From Aporhodopirellula aestuarii (GTDB lineage: Bacteria > Planctomycetota > Planctomycetia > Pirellulales > Pirellulaceae), in the NCBI RefSeq assembly GCF_023701485.1, contig NZ_JAMQBK010000060.1:124001-188000 (forward strand): DNA of 64,000 nucleotides, written 5' to 3'. Position numbers and translations under genes: made by a program. Positions within the stretch are counted from its first letter, which is position 1. The number at the start of each line of letters is the position of its first letter. Below, piece by piece: positions 18,541 to 27,150 of the stretch. The notes under the pieces are model-generated. The model worked only from the letters and a program-made list of their open reading frames with translations, ran no database searches and was not told the DNA's origin.

Positions 18541-19410
18541 ATGTTGATCCGAGTGGACCCAATCCTATTCTCGAATGTCTCCACCGCAATTCAGCGTACC
18601 GCCCACCTCACCGGCGGCGCCGTCCGCGGACTACCCGGAGGCAACGTGATCGAGGGGCTAAAGGGGATCAATTCCTTTAACTCTGAAATGGCCGAAGCCC
18701 AGAAGGAATTCAATCAGGGCCGACCTCAGTCCGCATTGCAGCGGGTGCGACAAATGGAAATGACGTTCAACGGCATCGCCGGTCGTTGGAATTCGATGGT
18801 CGGTTCGATCATCACGTCAGCCAGACAAGGGAAGACGAACCTCTCTTTGCAGAAACTCAACGAGGTCAAAAACGCCCAAGCGAAAATGCAGCAGTTAACC
18901 GGTCCGGTCACCAAAACGTTTCGGGACCTGATCTCGGCCCTCGATCACGCCGTCTCGAACGAGTCGGATGAGTCCGAAACGGAGTCTGGGCAAGACAGGG
19001 ACACCCACGAACAAAAGATCGCCGACGGACAAGCCGAAGAAGCTTCTGTGGCGGGTGACGAAGGTGAAATTTCTGGGAATGAATCGCAGCCGTCCGAACC
19101 CGCTGCTATCCAACGTCCGCAAACACCGGACCCCAACCTGCTCGAGCGTTTTGCCGAGAAATATCATTACGGTCCCAAATTACGGATCGAAGTGGATGCA
19201 GATCGCAAGGTTCGCATTCGGCCAAAGCTCGAGAGTGGGCAGTTCTATTTTATGGAAGGACTTGAACCTCCGAGCGTTGTTCGCGTGCGCGAGGTACATC
19301 GTCAGTCGGTTGTGATCTATGATTCGCGAGCGAGCGTCGAAGTTTCACTCGATGCTGCGGAAATCAAGCGGCTGCTCGATAAAGGCATCTGGTTGCTTGA
19401 ACCACGCTAA
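18541..19410 (+). CDS. Hypothetical protein, helical N-terminus and beta-rich C-terminus
   Basis: The 289-residue soluble protein has three parts. Residues 1-140 are mostly helical and rich in Gln, Lys and Asn (AEAQKEFNQGRPQSALQRVR and following). Residues 140-195 form an acidic, disordered linker rich in Glu, Ser and Asp. Residues 200-289 are a compact, probably beta-rich domain ending in AEIKRLLDKGIWLLEPR. No signal peptide or membrane helix is evident. I do not recognise it. It lies between the antiporter operon and the MoxR operon on the same strand as the latter, 249 bases before it, so it could be a separate transcript. Confidence 0.7.
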   Translation: MLIRVDPILFSNVSTAIQRTAHLTGGAVRGLPGGNVIEGLKGINSFNSEMAEAQKEFNQGRPQSALQRVRQMEMTFNGIAGRWNSMVGSIITSARQGKTNLSLQKLNEVKNAQAKMQQLTGPVTKTFRDLISALDHAVSNESDESETESGQDRDTHEQKIADGQAEEASVAGDEGEISGNESQPSEPAAIQRPQTPDPNLLERFAEKYHYGPKLRIEVDADRKVRIRPKLESGQFYFMEGLEPPSVVRVREVHRQSVVIYDSRASVEVSLDAAEIKRLLDKGIWLLEPR

Positions 19411-19659
19411 GGCTCAGATGGCGTTCGCCGCAGTTCTCAACGCGGAAATCGCAACCAACTCCGTTGGGCTAATCAAACTCGTGACTGTCCAGCTATGCCG
19501 GGTAAGGATCAACTGATTCTCCTCGTGAGTGATGTTCAGCGGTTAGGGATGCGATCGCACCACCAGCGGCGATGAAGGGTTTGGTATATTGCGGGTCTCG
19601 TTTGCAGGTCGTGTTTCTCTACCGACTGTCCCCACCCCTCATCGCCGAGCCTTCGTCGT

Positions 19660-20817
19660 ATGGCCAAAAAGTCAGCTGCCTCCAAGTCGACCGGGTCTGA
19701 ATCAAAGAACAAACAGAACACGAATACGGTGGATGACTCATCGGTGTTGCGGCAACCCGCTGAGGTGGCCTTCGCCGAAGAAATCGAAGCATTGATCGCC
19801 GCGGATAAAAATCCTCGTCCGGCCGGATGGCGGATGTCACCGCGGAGCGTGCTGACGTACATCACGGGTGGCAAAGTCGGCTCGCGGACGATTCTTCCCA
19901 AGTATGTAGGCAACGACCGCGTGGTGCAGATCGCCATCTCGACACTCGTTACCGATCGAGCCCTGCTTCTCATCGGCGAACCCGGTACCGCCAAGTCCTG
20001 GTTGAGCGAGCATCTCGCGGCGGCCATCAACGGTGACAGTACCAAGGTGGTCCAGGGGACAGCGGGCACGACCGAAGAACAGATCCGCTACACGTGGAAT
20101 TACGCGATGCTGATCGCTCATGGTCCCAGTCACGAAGCGTTGATCAAAAGTCCGATCTACCGCGCAATGGAACAGGGCAGCCTTGCACGTTTTGAAGAGA
20201 TCACCCGATGTGCGTCCGAAGTCCAGGACGCGATGATTTCCTTGCTAAGCGAAAAGCGACTTTCGATTCCTGAACTGTCAACCGAATTGGCAGCAGCGAA
20301 AGGGTTCTCGGTTATCGCGACCGCCAATACCCGTGACCGTGGTGTCAATGACATGTCCGCGGCACTCAAACGACGATTCAATATTGTTGTCCTGCCGACT
20401 CCCGCAAAGATGGAAACGGAAATCGAGATCGTGACCAACCGCGTCAAAGAGTTGTCAGCGGATTTGGCATTGCAGTCCGAAATGCCCGGCGAGGACGCCA
20501 TCGAACAGATCGTTACGATCTTTCGTGAACTTCGCGAAGGGCAAACGCTTGACGGGAAAAACAAAGTCAAAACGCCCTCGGGAGTGTTGTCGACCGCCGA
20601 AGCAATTTCGCTGCTCACGGGAAGCATGGCACTGGCGGGCAATTTCGGCGATGGCAGCGTCTCACCCGCTGATCTTGCCGCCGGCCTGCAGGGCGCGATC
20701 GTGCGCGATGAGGAAAAAGACAAACTCGTCTGGGCCGAATACCTGAAGAACGTCGTCAAGAAACGCGGCTCGGCTTGGCGGCCGCTCTACACCGCCTGCG
20801 AAGATCACAATGGCTAA
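19660..20817 (+). CDS. MoxR-type AAA+ ATPase
   Basis: The 385-residue protein has a Walker A loop GEPGTAKS (residues 106-113). A Walker B-like segment, LARFEEITRCASEVQDAMI (about 175-193), carries FEE where most MoxR proteins have DEI. Sensor 1 is in VIATANTRDRG, and the arginine finger is in ALKRRFN. MoxR ATPases act as hexamer-like chaperones with VWA-domain partners, and such a partner is encoded two genes downstream. The N-terminal 45 residues are low in complexity. The stop overlaps the next start by eight bases. This is the first gene of the three-gene unit. Confidence 0.92.
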   Translation: MAKKSAASKSTGSESKNKQNTNTVDDSSVLRQPAEVAFAEEIEALIAADKNPRPAGWRMSPRSVLTYITGGKVGSRTILPKYVGNDRVVQIAISTLVTDRALLLIGEPGTAKSWLSEHLAAAINGDSTKVVQGTAGTTEEQIRYTWNYAMLIAHGPSHEALIKSPIYRAMEQGSLARFEEITRCASEVQDAMISLLSEKRLSIPELSTELAAAKGFSVIATANTRDRGVNDMSAALKRRFNIVVLPTPAKMETEIEIVTNRVKELSADLALQSEMPGEDAIEQIVTIFRELREGQTLDGKNKVKTPSGVLSTAEAISLLTGSMALAGNFGDGSVSPADLAAGLQGAIVRDEEKDKLVWAEYLKNVVKKRGSAWRPLYTACEDHNG

Positions 20818-23236
20818 ACGCAAGTCGGCATCCTCACGATCCATGCCCGCTTCGGCATCGAGGGCGTCCACCGCATCGCGTCAAGGCGTGCACGTTTTCG
20901 GTGTTCGACACTTGTCGCCGATGGCCGCTCGAGATTTGTGTTTGTTGCTCGACGAGATTCAACCCTCCATCGTTTTGATCGAAGGACTCTCAGACGCGAC
21001 GAATTTAATCGGCGACATCACCCGCAAAGAAACGCAGCCGCCGATCGCGATTCTTGCCTACACCGAATCGGTACCCGTTCGAACGCTCGTCTATCCGCTT
21101 GCCCGGTATAGTCCAGAGTACCGAGCGATCCAGTGGGCAGACGACAATGACAAGGTCGCGAGATTCATCGACTTGCCGTCGAACATCTTTCTGGCGCTAC
21201 AGCGACAGATGGTGCCATCAAGTGCACCGGAGCTTCGCGACGAATCAGACGACATCGACGAAACGCCGGAACCCGCACCCGCACCCGCACCCACGACGCT
21301 TCCTTTGCCGCTGGGCGTCTATGAGCGGATCGCGTCCGCCGCAGGGGAATCAGATTACGAAGCCTATTGGGAGCGTCGGTTCGAACATCTCGACACGCCC
21401 GGCGCGTATCGTCACGCGGCCATGACCTTTGGCGAACAACTGCGTGATCTTCGTGAAGATCAACCTCATGATCTCGCGGAAAACCTGATCCGCGAGTCGT
21501 TCATGCGACGTTGTATCGATGAGGCGATCGCCGAAGGTCACACGCCTGACAAGATCGTTGTCGTCGTCGGCGCGTTTCACGCCAGTGTGCTCGGCGATGA
21601 GTATCCATCGATGACGGACGAGGAACTCGCGAGCTTGCCGAGTTTGGACGCGAAGCGAACATTGATGCCGTATTCCTATTTCAAACTCTCGTCGCAGTCG
21701 GGTTATGGTGCGGGCAATCACGCGCCGGCTTACTACGAACTCCTGTGGGATTGTCTAAACAAGCCTTCCCTCGATGCTGCATCCGGTGACCGAGGCGTCG
21801 ACGCTCTGGCAGCCCGTTACTTAACCGGGATCGTCCGGGAACTTCGAAAATCGGGGACGCATCGCAGCACGGCGGAGGTGATCGAATCGGTACGACTTAG
21901 CCGCACGTTGTCCTCGCTCAAAGAAGGTTCGGCGCCGGTGCTCGAAGATCTTCGAGATGCCGCTGTCGCGATCATCGGCCAAGGTGATCGAGGCGTCTTG
22001 GCGGATCCGATGGCTCGCGTCGAAGTCGGGACCGCGATCGGCACTTTGCCCAAAGGTGTCAGCCAAACGTCGATCCAGGACGATTTCAATCAGAAATTAC
22101 AGTCGCTGAAATTGGAGAAGTACCGTACGACGGTAAAACAGGATTTGTCGCTGGACTTGCGAGAAAATCGTCGAGCCAAGACGGAGGAATCGGCGTTCCT
22201 GGATTTGAACCGTTCGACGTTCCTGCATCGACTCGATCTGCTCGAAGTACCCTTCGCGACGAGGCAAGAGTCACGTCAGACCTCAACGACCTGGGGCGAA
22301 TCGTGGCAATTGCAATGGTCACCCGAAGCCGAAATCGCACTGGTTGAATCGGTTTTGATGGGTGAAACCGTCGAGCTCGCCACGGCGTACAAACTCAAAC
22401 AACACATCGACAATGCTCAGAGCGTTGCCGGAGCTGCGTCGCTCGTGAAGGTTGCCAGCCGCTGCGAGATGTTGCCGGGGATGTTGGCCGCCCGCGGCAA
22501 ATTGCAAGAACTCGCAACGGCAACGTCCGCGGTCGTTGAAACCGCCGCGGCCGCGTATGAATTGATGCAAACGATCCGGTTCGGCGACGTGCGGCGACTC
22601 GATACATCACCGCTGTTACCGTTGGTCGACGAGTTGTTCGTGCAATCGGTGTTGGGCCTAGTTGCGTCGTCCGGCGGCGATACCGCGGCGGCACAAAAGA
22701 TGATGAGAGCGATGGACCAACTCAACAACGTCGCGCTGGAATTTGACGAACGCGTCGATGACGAGTTGTGGATCGATCGTTTACGAGAGCTCGCCCGGCG
22801 TGATGACCGCAATCCGTTGTTGTCCGGTTACGCGTGTGCCATTCTGCTGGAGCGAGGCCAAATGGACAACGATGAGTTGTCTCGCGAAGTGTCGCGGCGG
22901 CTTTCGCCGGGCATTCCAGCGGACCTCGGTGCGGGATGGTTTGAAGGTCTGGCAGGCCGTAATCGTTATGCGCTGTTGGCTCGCCAAGCGATGTGGTCGC
23001 AGTTGACCGAATACATCTCGTTGCTCGACGAGGAACAGTTTCGCCGCAGCGTCGTTTTTCTACGGCGTGCGTTTGGAAGTTTTAGTGCAAGCGAAAAAAG
23101 AACGATTGCGGAAAACCTCGGCGAACACTGGGGCATCGGTGCCGAGATCGCAACGGAATTGATGCAGGCCGAACTCACCGAAGACGAACAGGAAACATTG
23201 GAGGAGCTCAATGAGTTCGACTTCGACGAATTCTAA
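20810..23236 (+). CDS. DUF5682-family protein with TIKI/TraB-like motifs
   Basis: The 808-residue cytoplasmic protein matches the DUF5682 family, known to accompany MoxR ATPases and VWA proteins. Its N-terminal 260 residues show a pattern like the TIKI/TraB/EreA/GumN/ChaN fold. There is GVRH (31-34) after a beta strand, then Glu 58 in IVLIEGL, then RESFMRRCIDEAI (228-240), then VVVVGAFH with a second GxxH (254-257). A Pro/Ala-rich linker (150-165) interrupts the domain. The rest is mainly helical and perhaps repeat-like, with an acidic tail. It overlaps both neighbours (by 8 and 26 bases), so translation is coupled. The motif link is my own reading; enzymatic activity is unproven. Confidence 0.82.
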   Translation: MAKRKSASSRSMPASASRASTASRQGVHVFGVRHLSPMAARDLCLLLDEIQPSIVLIEGLSDATNLIGDITRKETQPPIAILAYTESVPVRTLVYPLARYSPEYRAIQWADDNDKVARFIDLPSNIFLALQRQMVPSSAPELRDESDDIDETPEPAPAPAPTTLPLPLGVYERIASAAGESDYEAYWERRFEHLDTPGAYRHAAMTFGEQLRDLREDQPHDLAENLIRESFMRRCIDEAIAEGHTPDKIVVVVGAFHASVLGDEYPSMTDEELASLPSLDAKRTLMPYSYFKLSSQSGYGAGNHAPAYYELLWDCLNKPSLDAASGDRGVDALAARYLTGIVRELRKSGTHRSTAEVIESVRLSRTLSSLKEGSAPVLEDLRDAAVAIIGQGDRGVLADPMARVEVGTAIGTLPKGVSQTSIQDDFNQKLQSLKLEKYRTTVKQDLSLDLRENRRAKTEESAFLDLNRSTFLHRLDLLEVPFATRQESRQTSTTWGESWQLQWSPEAEIALVESVLMGETVELATAYKLKQHIDNAQSVAGAASLVKVASRCEMLPGMLAARGKLQELATATSAVVETAAAAYELMQTIRFGDVRRLDTSPLLPLVDELFVQSVLGLVASSGGDTAAAQKMMRAMDQLNNVALEFDERVDDELWIDRLRELARRDDRNPLLSGYACAILLERGQMDNDELSREVSRRLSPGIPADLGAGWFEGLAGRNRYALLARQAMWSQLTEYISLLDEEQFRRSVVFLRRAFGSFSASEKRTIAENLGEHWGIGAEIATELMQAELTEDEQETLEELNEFDFDEF

Positions 23237-24416
23237 CGAGATCGAAGAACAGGTCCGTCGCTGGCGATTGGTTCTCGGCCGATCCGCAGCCGAGGAACTC
23301 GGTCGTGCTTGCGGCGGTGCCTGCCCATCGCTATCGGAAGATCAGATCGCCATGGACGAGGCGCTGGCGGCGATCTACGACGAAACCGAACAGGAACCAA
23401 CCAGCCAACGTTCGGCGGGACTCGGCGGATCGTCACCGCGGCTCGCCAAATGGCTCGGTGACGTCCGCACGTATTTTACCGAAGACGTCGTGTCGGTCAT
23501 TCAATCCGATGCGATCGAGCGGAAAGGCTTGACGCAACTGTTGTTTGAGCCCGAGATGCTCAAGAACGTCCAACCAAACGTGCAGTTGGTTGGAACACTG
23601 ATGTCACTGCGAGGACAGATCCCCGAGCGTACGAAAGAGACCGCGCGGATGGTCGTCCGCGCGGTCGTCGAAAAAATCAAATTGGAACTCGAAAACAAAA
23701 TACGCCGAGCCGTCACCGGAGCACTCAATCGCGGCGAACACTCCCCGATCCCTCATGCCGATTCGATCGATTGGAAGTGGACGATCGGACGCAATCTCAA
23801 AAACTACAATCCGCAGCTCGGCAAACTGATCCCCGAGCGAGTCTACTTTTTCTCGCGAGCGCAGCGACGACAAAGTTGGACCGTGATCGTCGACATGGAT
23901 CAAAGCGGATCGATGGCCGATTCGGTTGTGTACGGCGCCGTCGTCGGATCAATTTTCGCGAGTTTACCGGCACTCAAAACCCACGTGATCGCGTTCGATA
24001 CCGAAGTCGTCGATTTAACCGAGCAATGCGGTGACGATCCCGTTGATATGTTGTTCGGTGTGCAGCTCGGAGGCGGTACCGATATTAATAAATCGGTTGC
24101 TTACTGCGAACAATTCATCGAGTCGCCTCGAGAGACTTTGTTTATCTTGCTGACGGATCTGTACGAAGGCGGGAACCAATCCCAACTCGTCCGTCGACTT
24201 AGCGAGATGGTCGGTTCGGGTGTCAAAGTCTTATGCTTGCTCGCGTTATCGGACTCGGGAATTCCGAGTTACGACGAGAGCCTTGCGAAAAAGCTCGCCG
24301 GTCTTGGTATCCCCTGTTTTGGCTGCACGCCCGATCGCATGCCGGAACTTGTTGCCGGTGCCCTACGAGGTGACGACCTGTCGAGTCTCGCGAGTCGATT
24401 GACTGCCAAAGACTGA
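23211..24416 (+). CDS. VWA-domain protein, MoxR partner
   Basis: The 401-residue protein has a helical N-terminal half (1-215) and a C-terminal von Willebrand factor A domain. The metal-binding MIDAS motif is complete: DQSGS (Asp 230, Ser 232, Ser 234), the Thr in GGGTDINKS, and the Asp in FILLTDLYEGG. Together with the MoxR ATPase this is the usual pairing in which the ATPase remodels or inserts metal into a target bound by the VWA protein. The gene starts 26 bases inside the DUF5682 gene. A bidirectional hairpin terminator follows within 15 bases. Confidence 0.92.
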   Translation: MSSTSTNSNEIEEQVRRWRLVLGRSAAEELGRACGGACPSLSEDQIAMDEALAAIYDETEQEPTSQRSAGLGGSSPRLAKWLGDVRTYFTEDVVSVIQSDAIERKGLTQLLFEPEMLKNVQPNVQLVGTLMSLRGQIPERTKETARMVVRAVVEKIKLELENKIRRAVTGALNRGEHSPIPHADSIDWKWTIGRNLKNYNPQLGKLIPERVYFFSRAQRRQSWTVIVDMDQSGSMADSVVYGAVVGSIFASLPALKTHVIAFDTEVVDLTEQCGDDPVDMLFGVQLGGGTDINKSVAYCEQFIESPRETLFILLTDLYEGGNQSQLVRRLSEMVGSGVKVLCLLALSDSGIPSYDESLAKKLAGLGIPCFGCTPDRMPELVAGALRGDDLSSLASRLTAKD

Positions 24417-24426
24417 CGTGAGGACA

Positions 24427-24468
24427 TGAAAAAACCATCGCGTCACGTGAGCGAAGCGATGGCTTTTG
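24427..24468. terminator. Bidirectional intrinsic terminator
   Basis: Stem CCATCGC (24435-24441) pairs with GCGATGG (24456-24462) around a 14-base loop. It is flanked by a run of A on the left and CTTTTG on the right. It lies between the converging MoxR-DUF5682-VWA operon and the histone-like gene, so it can end both transcripts. Confidence 0.7.
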
Positions 24469-24486
24469 AGTTTGCTCTGCCGAGAC

Positions 24487-24915
24487 TTAGGCGGCTTTGC
24501 GGGTTGTTTTGGTCGTCGATCGGGTCGCCTTAACTTCTTTAGCGACGGTCGGCTTCTCAACCTTGGTTTGCTTTTTGGCAGTTGCCGGAGTCTTGGCCGC
24601 GGTTGGAGTTGTCTTGGTGACAGCACCTTTCTTCGCGGTCGTAGTCTTCGCGGTCGTAGTCTTGGCGGTCGTAGTCTTGGCGGTCGTAGTCTTGGCGGTC
24701 GTAGTCTTGGCGGTCGTAGTCTTGGCGGTCGTAGTCTTCGCTTTGCCGGATTCCGCTTTCACCTTCGGGGCTTTCACTACCGCGTTAGCCTTGGAGGTGG
24801 TGGTTGCCTTGGACATGGTGGCTGTCTTCGCAGCCGGTGTTGTCTTGGCTTTGGGAGCCTTTGTGGCAGGGCTCTTTGGTGCTGCGTTTTTAGGTGCAAC
24901 AGTGTTCTTCGACAT
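24487..24915 (-). CDS. Lysine/threonine/alanine-rich histone H1-like protein
   Basis: The 142-residue product consists almost wholly of Lys, Thr, Ala, Pro and Val, without acidic clusters or hydrophobic segments. The centre holds a perfect or near-perfect KTTTA pentapeptide repeated seven times. Such proteins resemble eukaryotic linker histone tails and bacterial Hc1/AlgP-type nucleoid proteins, so it probably binds DNA or another polyanion. AGGA lies about nine bases before the ATG. The opposite strand is also open across the repeat, but only because the repeat unit is a multiple of three. The family-level function is inference. Confidence 0.75.
   Translation of the reverse strand: MSKNTVAPKNAAPKSPATKAPKAKTTPAAKTATMSKATTTSKANAVVKAPKVKAESGKAKTTTAKTTTAKTTTAKTTTAKTTTAKTTTAKTTTAKKGAVTKTTPTAAKTPATAKKQTKVEKPTVAKEVKATRSTTKTTRKAA
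24634..24738 (-). repeat. 15-bp tandem repeat, seven units, inside the histone-like gene
   Basis: The plus-strand unit is CGGTCGTAGTCTTGG, with TTCG variants at both ends. It encodes KTTTA on the minus strand. The near-identity of the DNA copies, not just of the peptide, points to recent expansion by slippage. Unit number could vary between strains. Confidence 0.9.
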
Positions 24916-25095
24916 TTTTGTTTCCTATCGAAACTTGACGAAATTTTTGAAGGCGAAGTGCCTCTGCGCAGGGAAATATCAGATCCGATATCAAAACGCA
25001 AAGAGCACTTGAGATTCAAAAAAACAAAATGTCAAAAATTGGTCTCTTCGCGACGCAGGACGACTCACTGTGGTTTGCCCGTCGCCGAGCGGCAA

Positions 25096-26751
25096 TTACT
25101 TGTTGCTCGATTTTGCGGCCGCGCGGCGGCGTTTGGGTTGGTCGGCTAAGGTTTGTTTGGCAAGTTGGATAAAGCTGTCGGTCTGCTGCTGCCAAACCTG
25201 TTCGAGTTGTTTGACTTTCTCGGGCATGCGCGGCGCAAGGTTGTCCTGCTCGGCGCGATCCGACGTTAGGTCGTATAGCTCCCAAGGATCTCCTTCGGCA
25301 GCGACCAGTTTCCAGTCACCAACGCGTATCGCACGGTTGCCGTCGTGCAGCCACCACAGACTGTCTCGCCGGATCGTTTGATCCGTCGCGAATGCCGGCG
25401 TGAGGCTCTTGCCGGGTAGGTCTGGTATTTCCTCGCCGCCCAAGTGCGTGTGCTTCTCGATTCCAACGATTTCCAACACGGTGGGAACGATGTCGATGAC
25501 GTGTGCCGGCGTATGACGTAACTCATTGGCAGACTGAATCCCTCGCGGCCAATGGGCAATCAGCGGAGTGCTAATGCCACCCTCATGCACCCAAGTTTTG
25601 TGGCGACGGTGGGGTGTATTGCAAGCACTTGAAAACCCTGGGCCAAGACACAGATAGGTGGCGGCGCTGCCCGGTGCGGCGCTCGGGTCATGACCACCGT
25701 GTCGAACCATGATTTCGGCGCTGGCACCGTTGTCAGACGCAAAAAGAATCAACGTATTGTCAAACGCGTTCATCGATTTGAGTTGATCGATGATACGACC
25801 AATCTCTTGGTCCATGCGATCGACCATCGCGGCGTGAATTGCCATCTTGGTCGCTTGGAATTGTTGCTGCGACTCGTTCAATTCGTTCCAGGGTAAGGGA
25901 CGATTGACTTCGTCGGGTCCGAGCTTTTGCATCGCATCCGGAAATGCATAAGGCGGACCGAGATCGCGTTCGAGGGGTGAGAGTGTCGTTGTCGTGATCC
26001 CGAGTTCTTTCTGTCTCGCAAATCGAGTCGCCCGCATCGCGTCCCAGCCGTCGCGATAAGCGTCTTGGTACTTGGCGATGTCTTCGGGGAGCGCGTGCAA
26101 GGGGAAATGCGGGGCGATGAAGGCGACGTAGTGAAAGAAAGGCTTGTCGGCATGGTTCTCGGCGTGCTCCTGCAAACAACTGATCGCGTGGTCAGCGGTC
26201 GCGATGGTTGCGTAGTAACCTTCTTCATCCGTCGGAGCTTTCACCGGAACGTCATCAATCGAGTTGCCTTTCGAGGTGAAAAAGCTGCCTTGGTTTCGCA
26301 TATCCAACGAGCGATCGAAACCAGCGTCGAGTACTTTTCCGTCGATGTGCCATTTGCCGCTGTGATAGCTGCGATAGCCAGCCGGTTGTAGATAATCGGG
26401 CAATAGCTTCGCCCAGCTTTGCCGCACGCCTTGACCACCACCACCGAGACCCGGCAGCGCATCGCGATGAATCTGTTGAGCGTAGTAGCCGGACAACAAG
26501 GCGCCGCGGGTCGGCCAACAGCGAGCGGTGTTGTAAAACTGTGTGAATCGCAGGCCCTGGTTGGCGAGCGAGTCAAGATTCGGAGTTTTGATCTCGCCGC
26601 CGTAGCAGCCGAGATCTGAGAACCCCATGTCATCAGCGAGAATGATCACGATATTGGGAGGCGAATCGCTCGGCGGAGACGCCGCAACGGCAACAGGACC
26701 AAAGGCAATCACCGTTACAAACACGGACGCGATGACGGACGTGGACTTCAT
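25096..26751 (-). CDS. Secreted sulfatase of the arylsulfatase family
   Basis: From ATG 26751 the protein has a signal peptide (MKSTSVIASVFVTVIAFGPV, cleaved near AVAAS). The sulfatase core follows: PNIVIILADDMGFSDLG with two metal-binding Asp residues, and CWPTR (78-82), the C-x-P-x-R site where Cys becomes formylglycine. Later come FASDNGASAEI and the C-terminal region with LVAAEGDPWELYDLTSD. The last 15 residues are Arg/Lys/Ala-rich. Sulfatases are abundant in planctomycetes and act on sulfated algal polysaccharides; the substrate here is unknown. A 12-residue upstream in-frame extension from 26787 is less likely, since it precedes the signal peptide. Confidence 0.93.
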   Translation of the reverse strand: MKSTSVIASVFVTVIAFGPVAVAASPPSDSPPNIVIILADDMGFSDLGCYGGEIKTPNLDSLANQGLRFTQFYNTARCWPTRGALLSGYYAQQIHRDALPGLGGGGQGVRQSWAKLLPDYLQPAGYRSYHSGKWHIDGKVLDAGFDRSLDMRNQGSFFTSKGNSIDDVPVKAPTDEEGYYATIATADHAISCLQEHAENHADKPFFHYVAFIAPHFPLHALPEDIAKYQDAYRDGWDAMRATRFARQKELGITTTTLSPLERDLGPPYAFPDAMQKLGPDEVNRPLPWNELNESQQQFQATKMAIHAAMVDRMDQEIGRIIDQLKSMNAFDNTLILFASDNGASAEIMVRHGGHDPSAAPGSAATYLCLGPGFSSACNTPHRRHKTWVHEGGISTPLIAHWPRGIQSANELRHTPAHVIDIVPTVLEIVGIEKHTHLGGEEIPDLPGKSLTPAFATDQTIRRDSLWWLHDGNRAIRVGDWKLVAAEGDPWELYDLTSDRAEQDNLAPRMPEKVKQLEQVWQQQTDSFIQLAKQTLADQPKRRRAAAKSSNK

Positions 26752-27000
26752 GTTGTCAATCCGAGTAAGAGATCGAGTGGGAATCATTGACGGCTATCGT
26801 CATTTTAGCCGACGCTCGAATCGCATGCCTCCGTGGTGCACATCGTCTCGCAAATTTGGAAGGGACATGCAATTCACTTTTTACATCAAACTCATGATTC
26901 GTCTTGCGGCGTTGCAAAGACGACCGGATATGCGGGCTCTCGGGTTAGGTGCGCCATTGCCAAAATCAAGTGAGTGCAAATGATCGAGGCGTTGTGGCAC

Positions 27001-27044
27001 GATGCGTTAGCGAGTGGATCGTGATGATTTCTCGCTGACGCATC
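27001..27044. repeat. Intergenic hairpin repeat with 14-bp arms
   Basis: GATGCGTTAGCGAG (27001-27014) pairs with CTCGCTGACGCATC (27031-27044), with 13 of 14 positions complementary and one G-T. It is in the spacer of about 400 bases between the sulfatase start and the end of the DUF1559 gene. No U-run follows, so it is more like a REP element than a terminator. No gene was seen in the rest of the spacer. Confidence 0.6.
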
Positions 27045-27150
27045 GGGTGAGTAGAGCACCAGCCCGTTTGCCACGGTTCCAACATCGAACCGAGGCTTAA
27101 TAGGAACCCGCTAATCAAGATTCATCAATTCGTCCTGGTTAGCGTCGTTG

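Noticed and set aside
24634-24738. CRISPR-like array
   Set aside because: The 15-bp units are adjacent without spacers and encode a pentapeptide; this is a coding tandem repeat.
24466-25149. Long plus-strand open frames across the histone-like gene
   Set aside because: They are open only because the 15-bp unit is a multiple of three and AT-poor. Their products are Leu/Gly/Arg or Val/Ala monotony without any family feature, whereas the minus frame has a start with AGGA and a sensible product.
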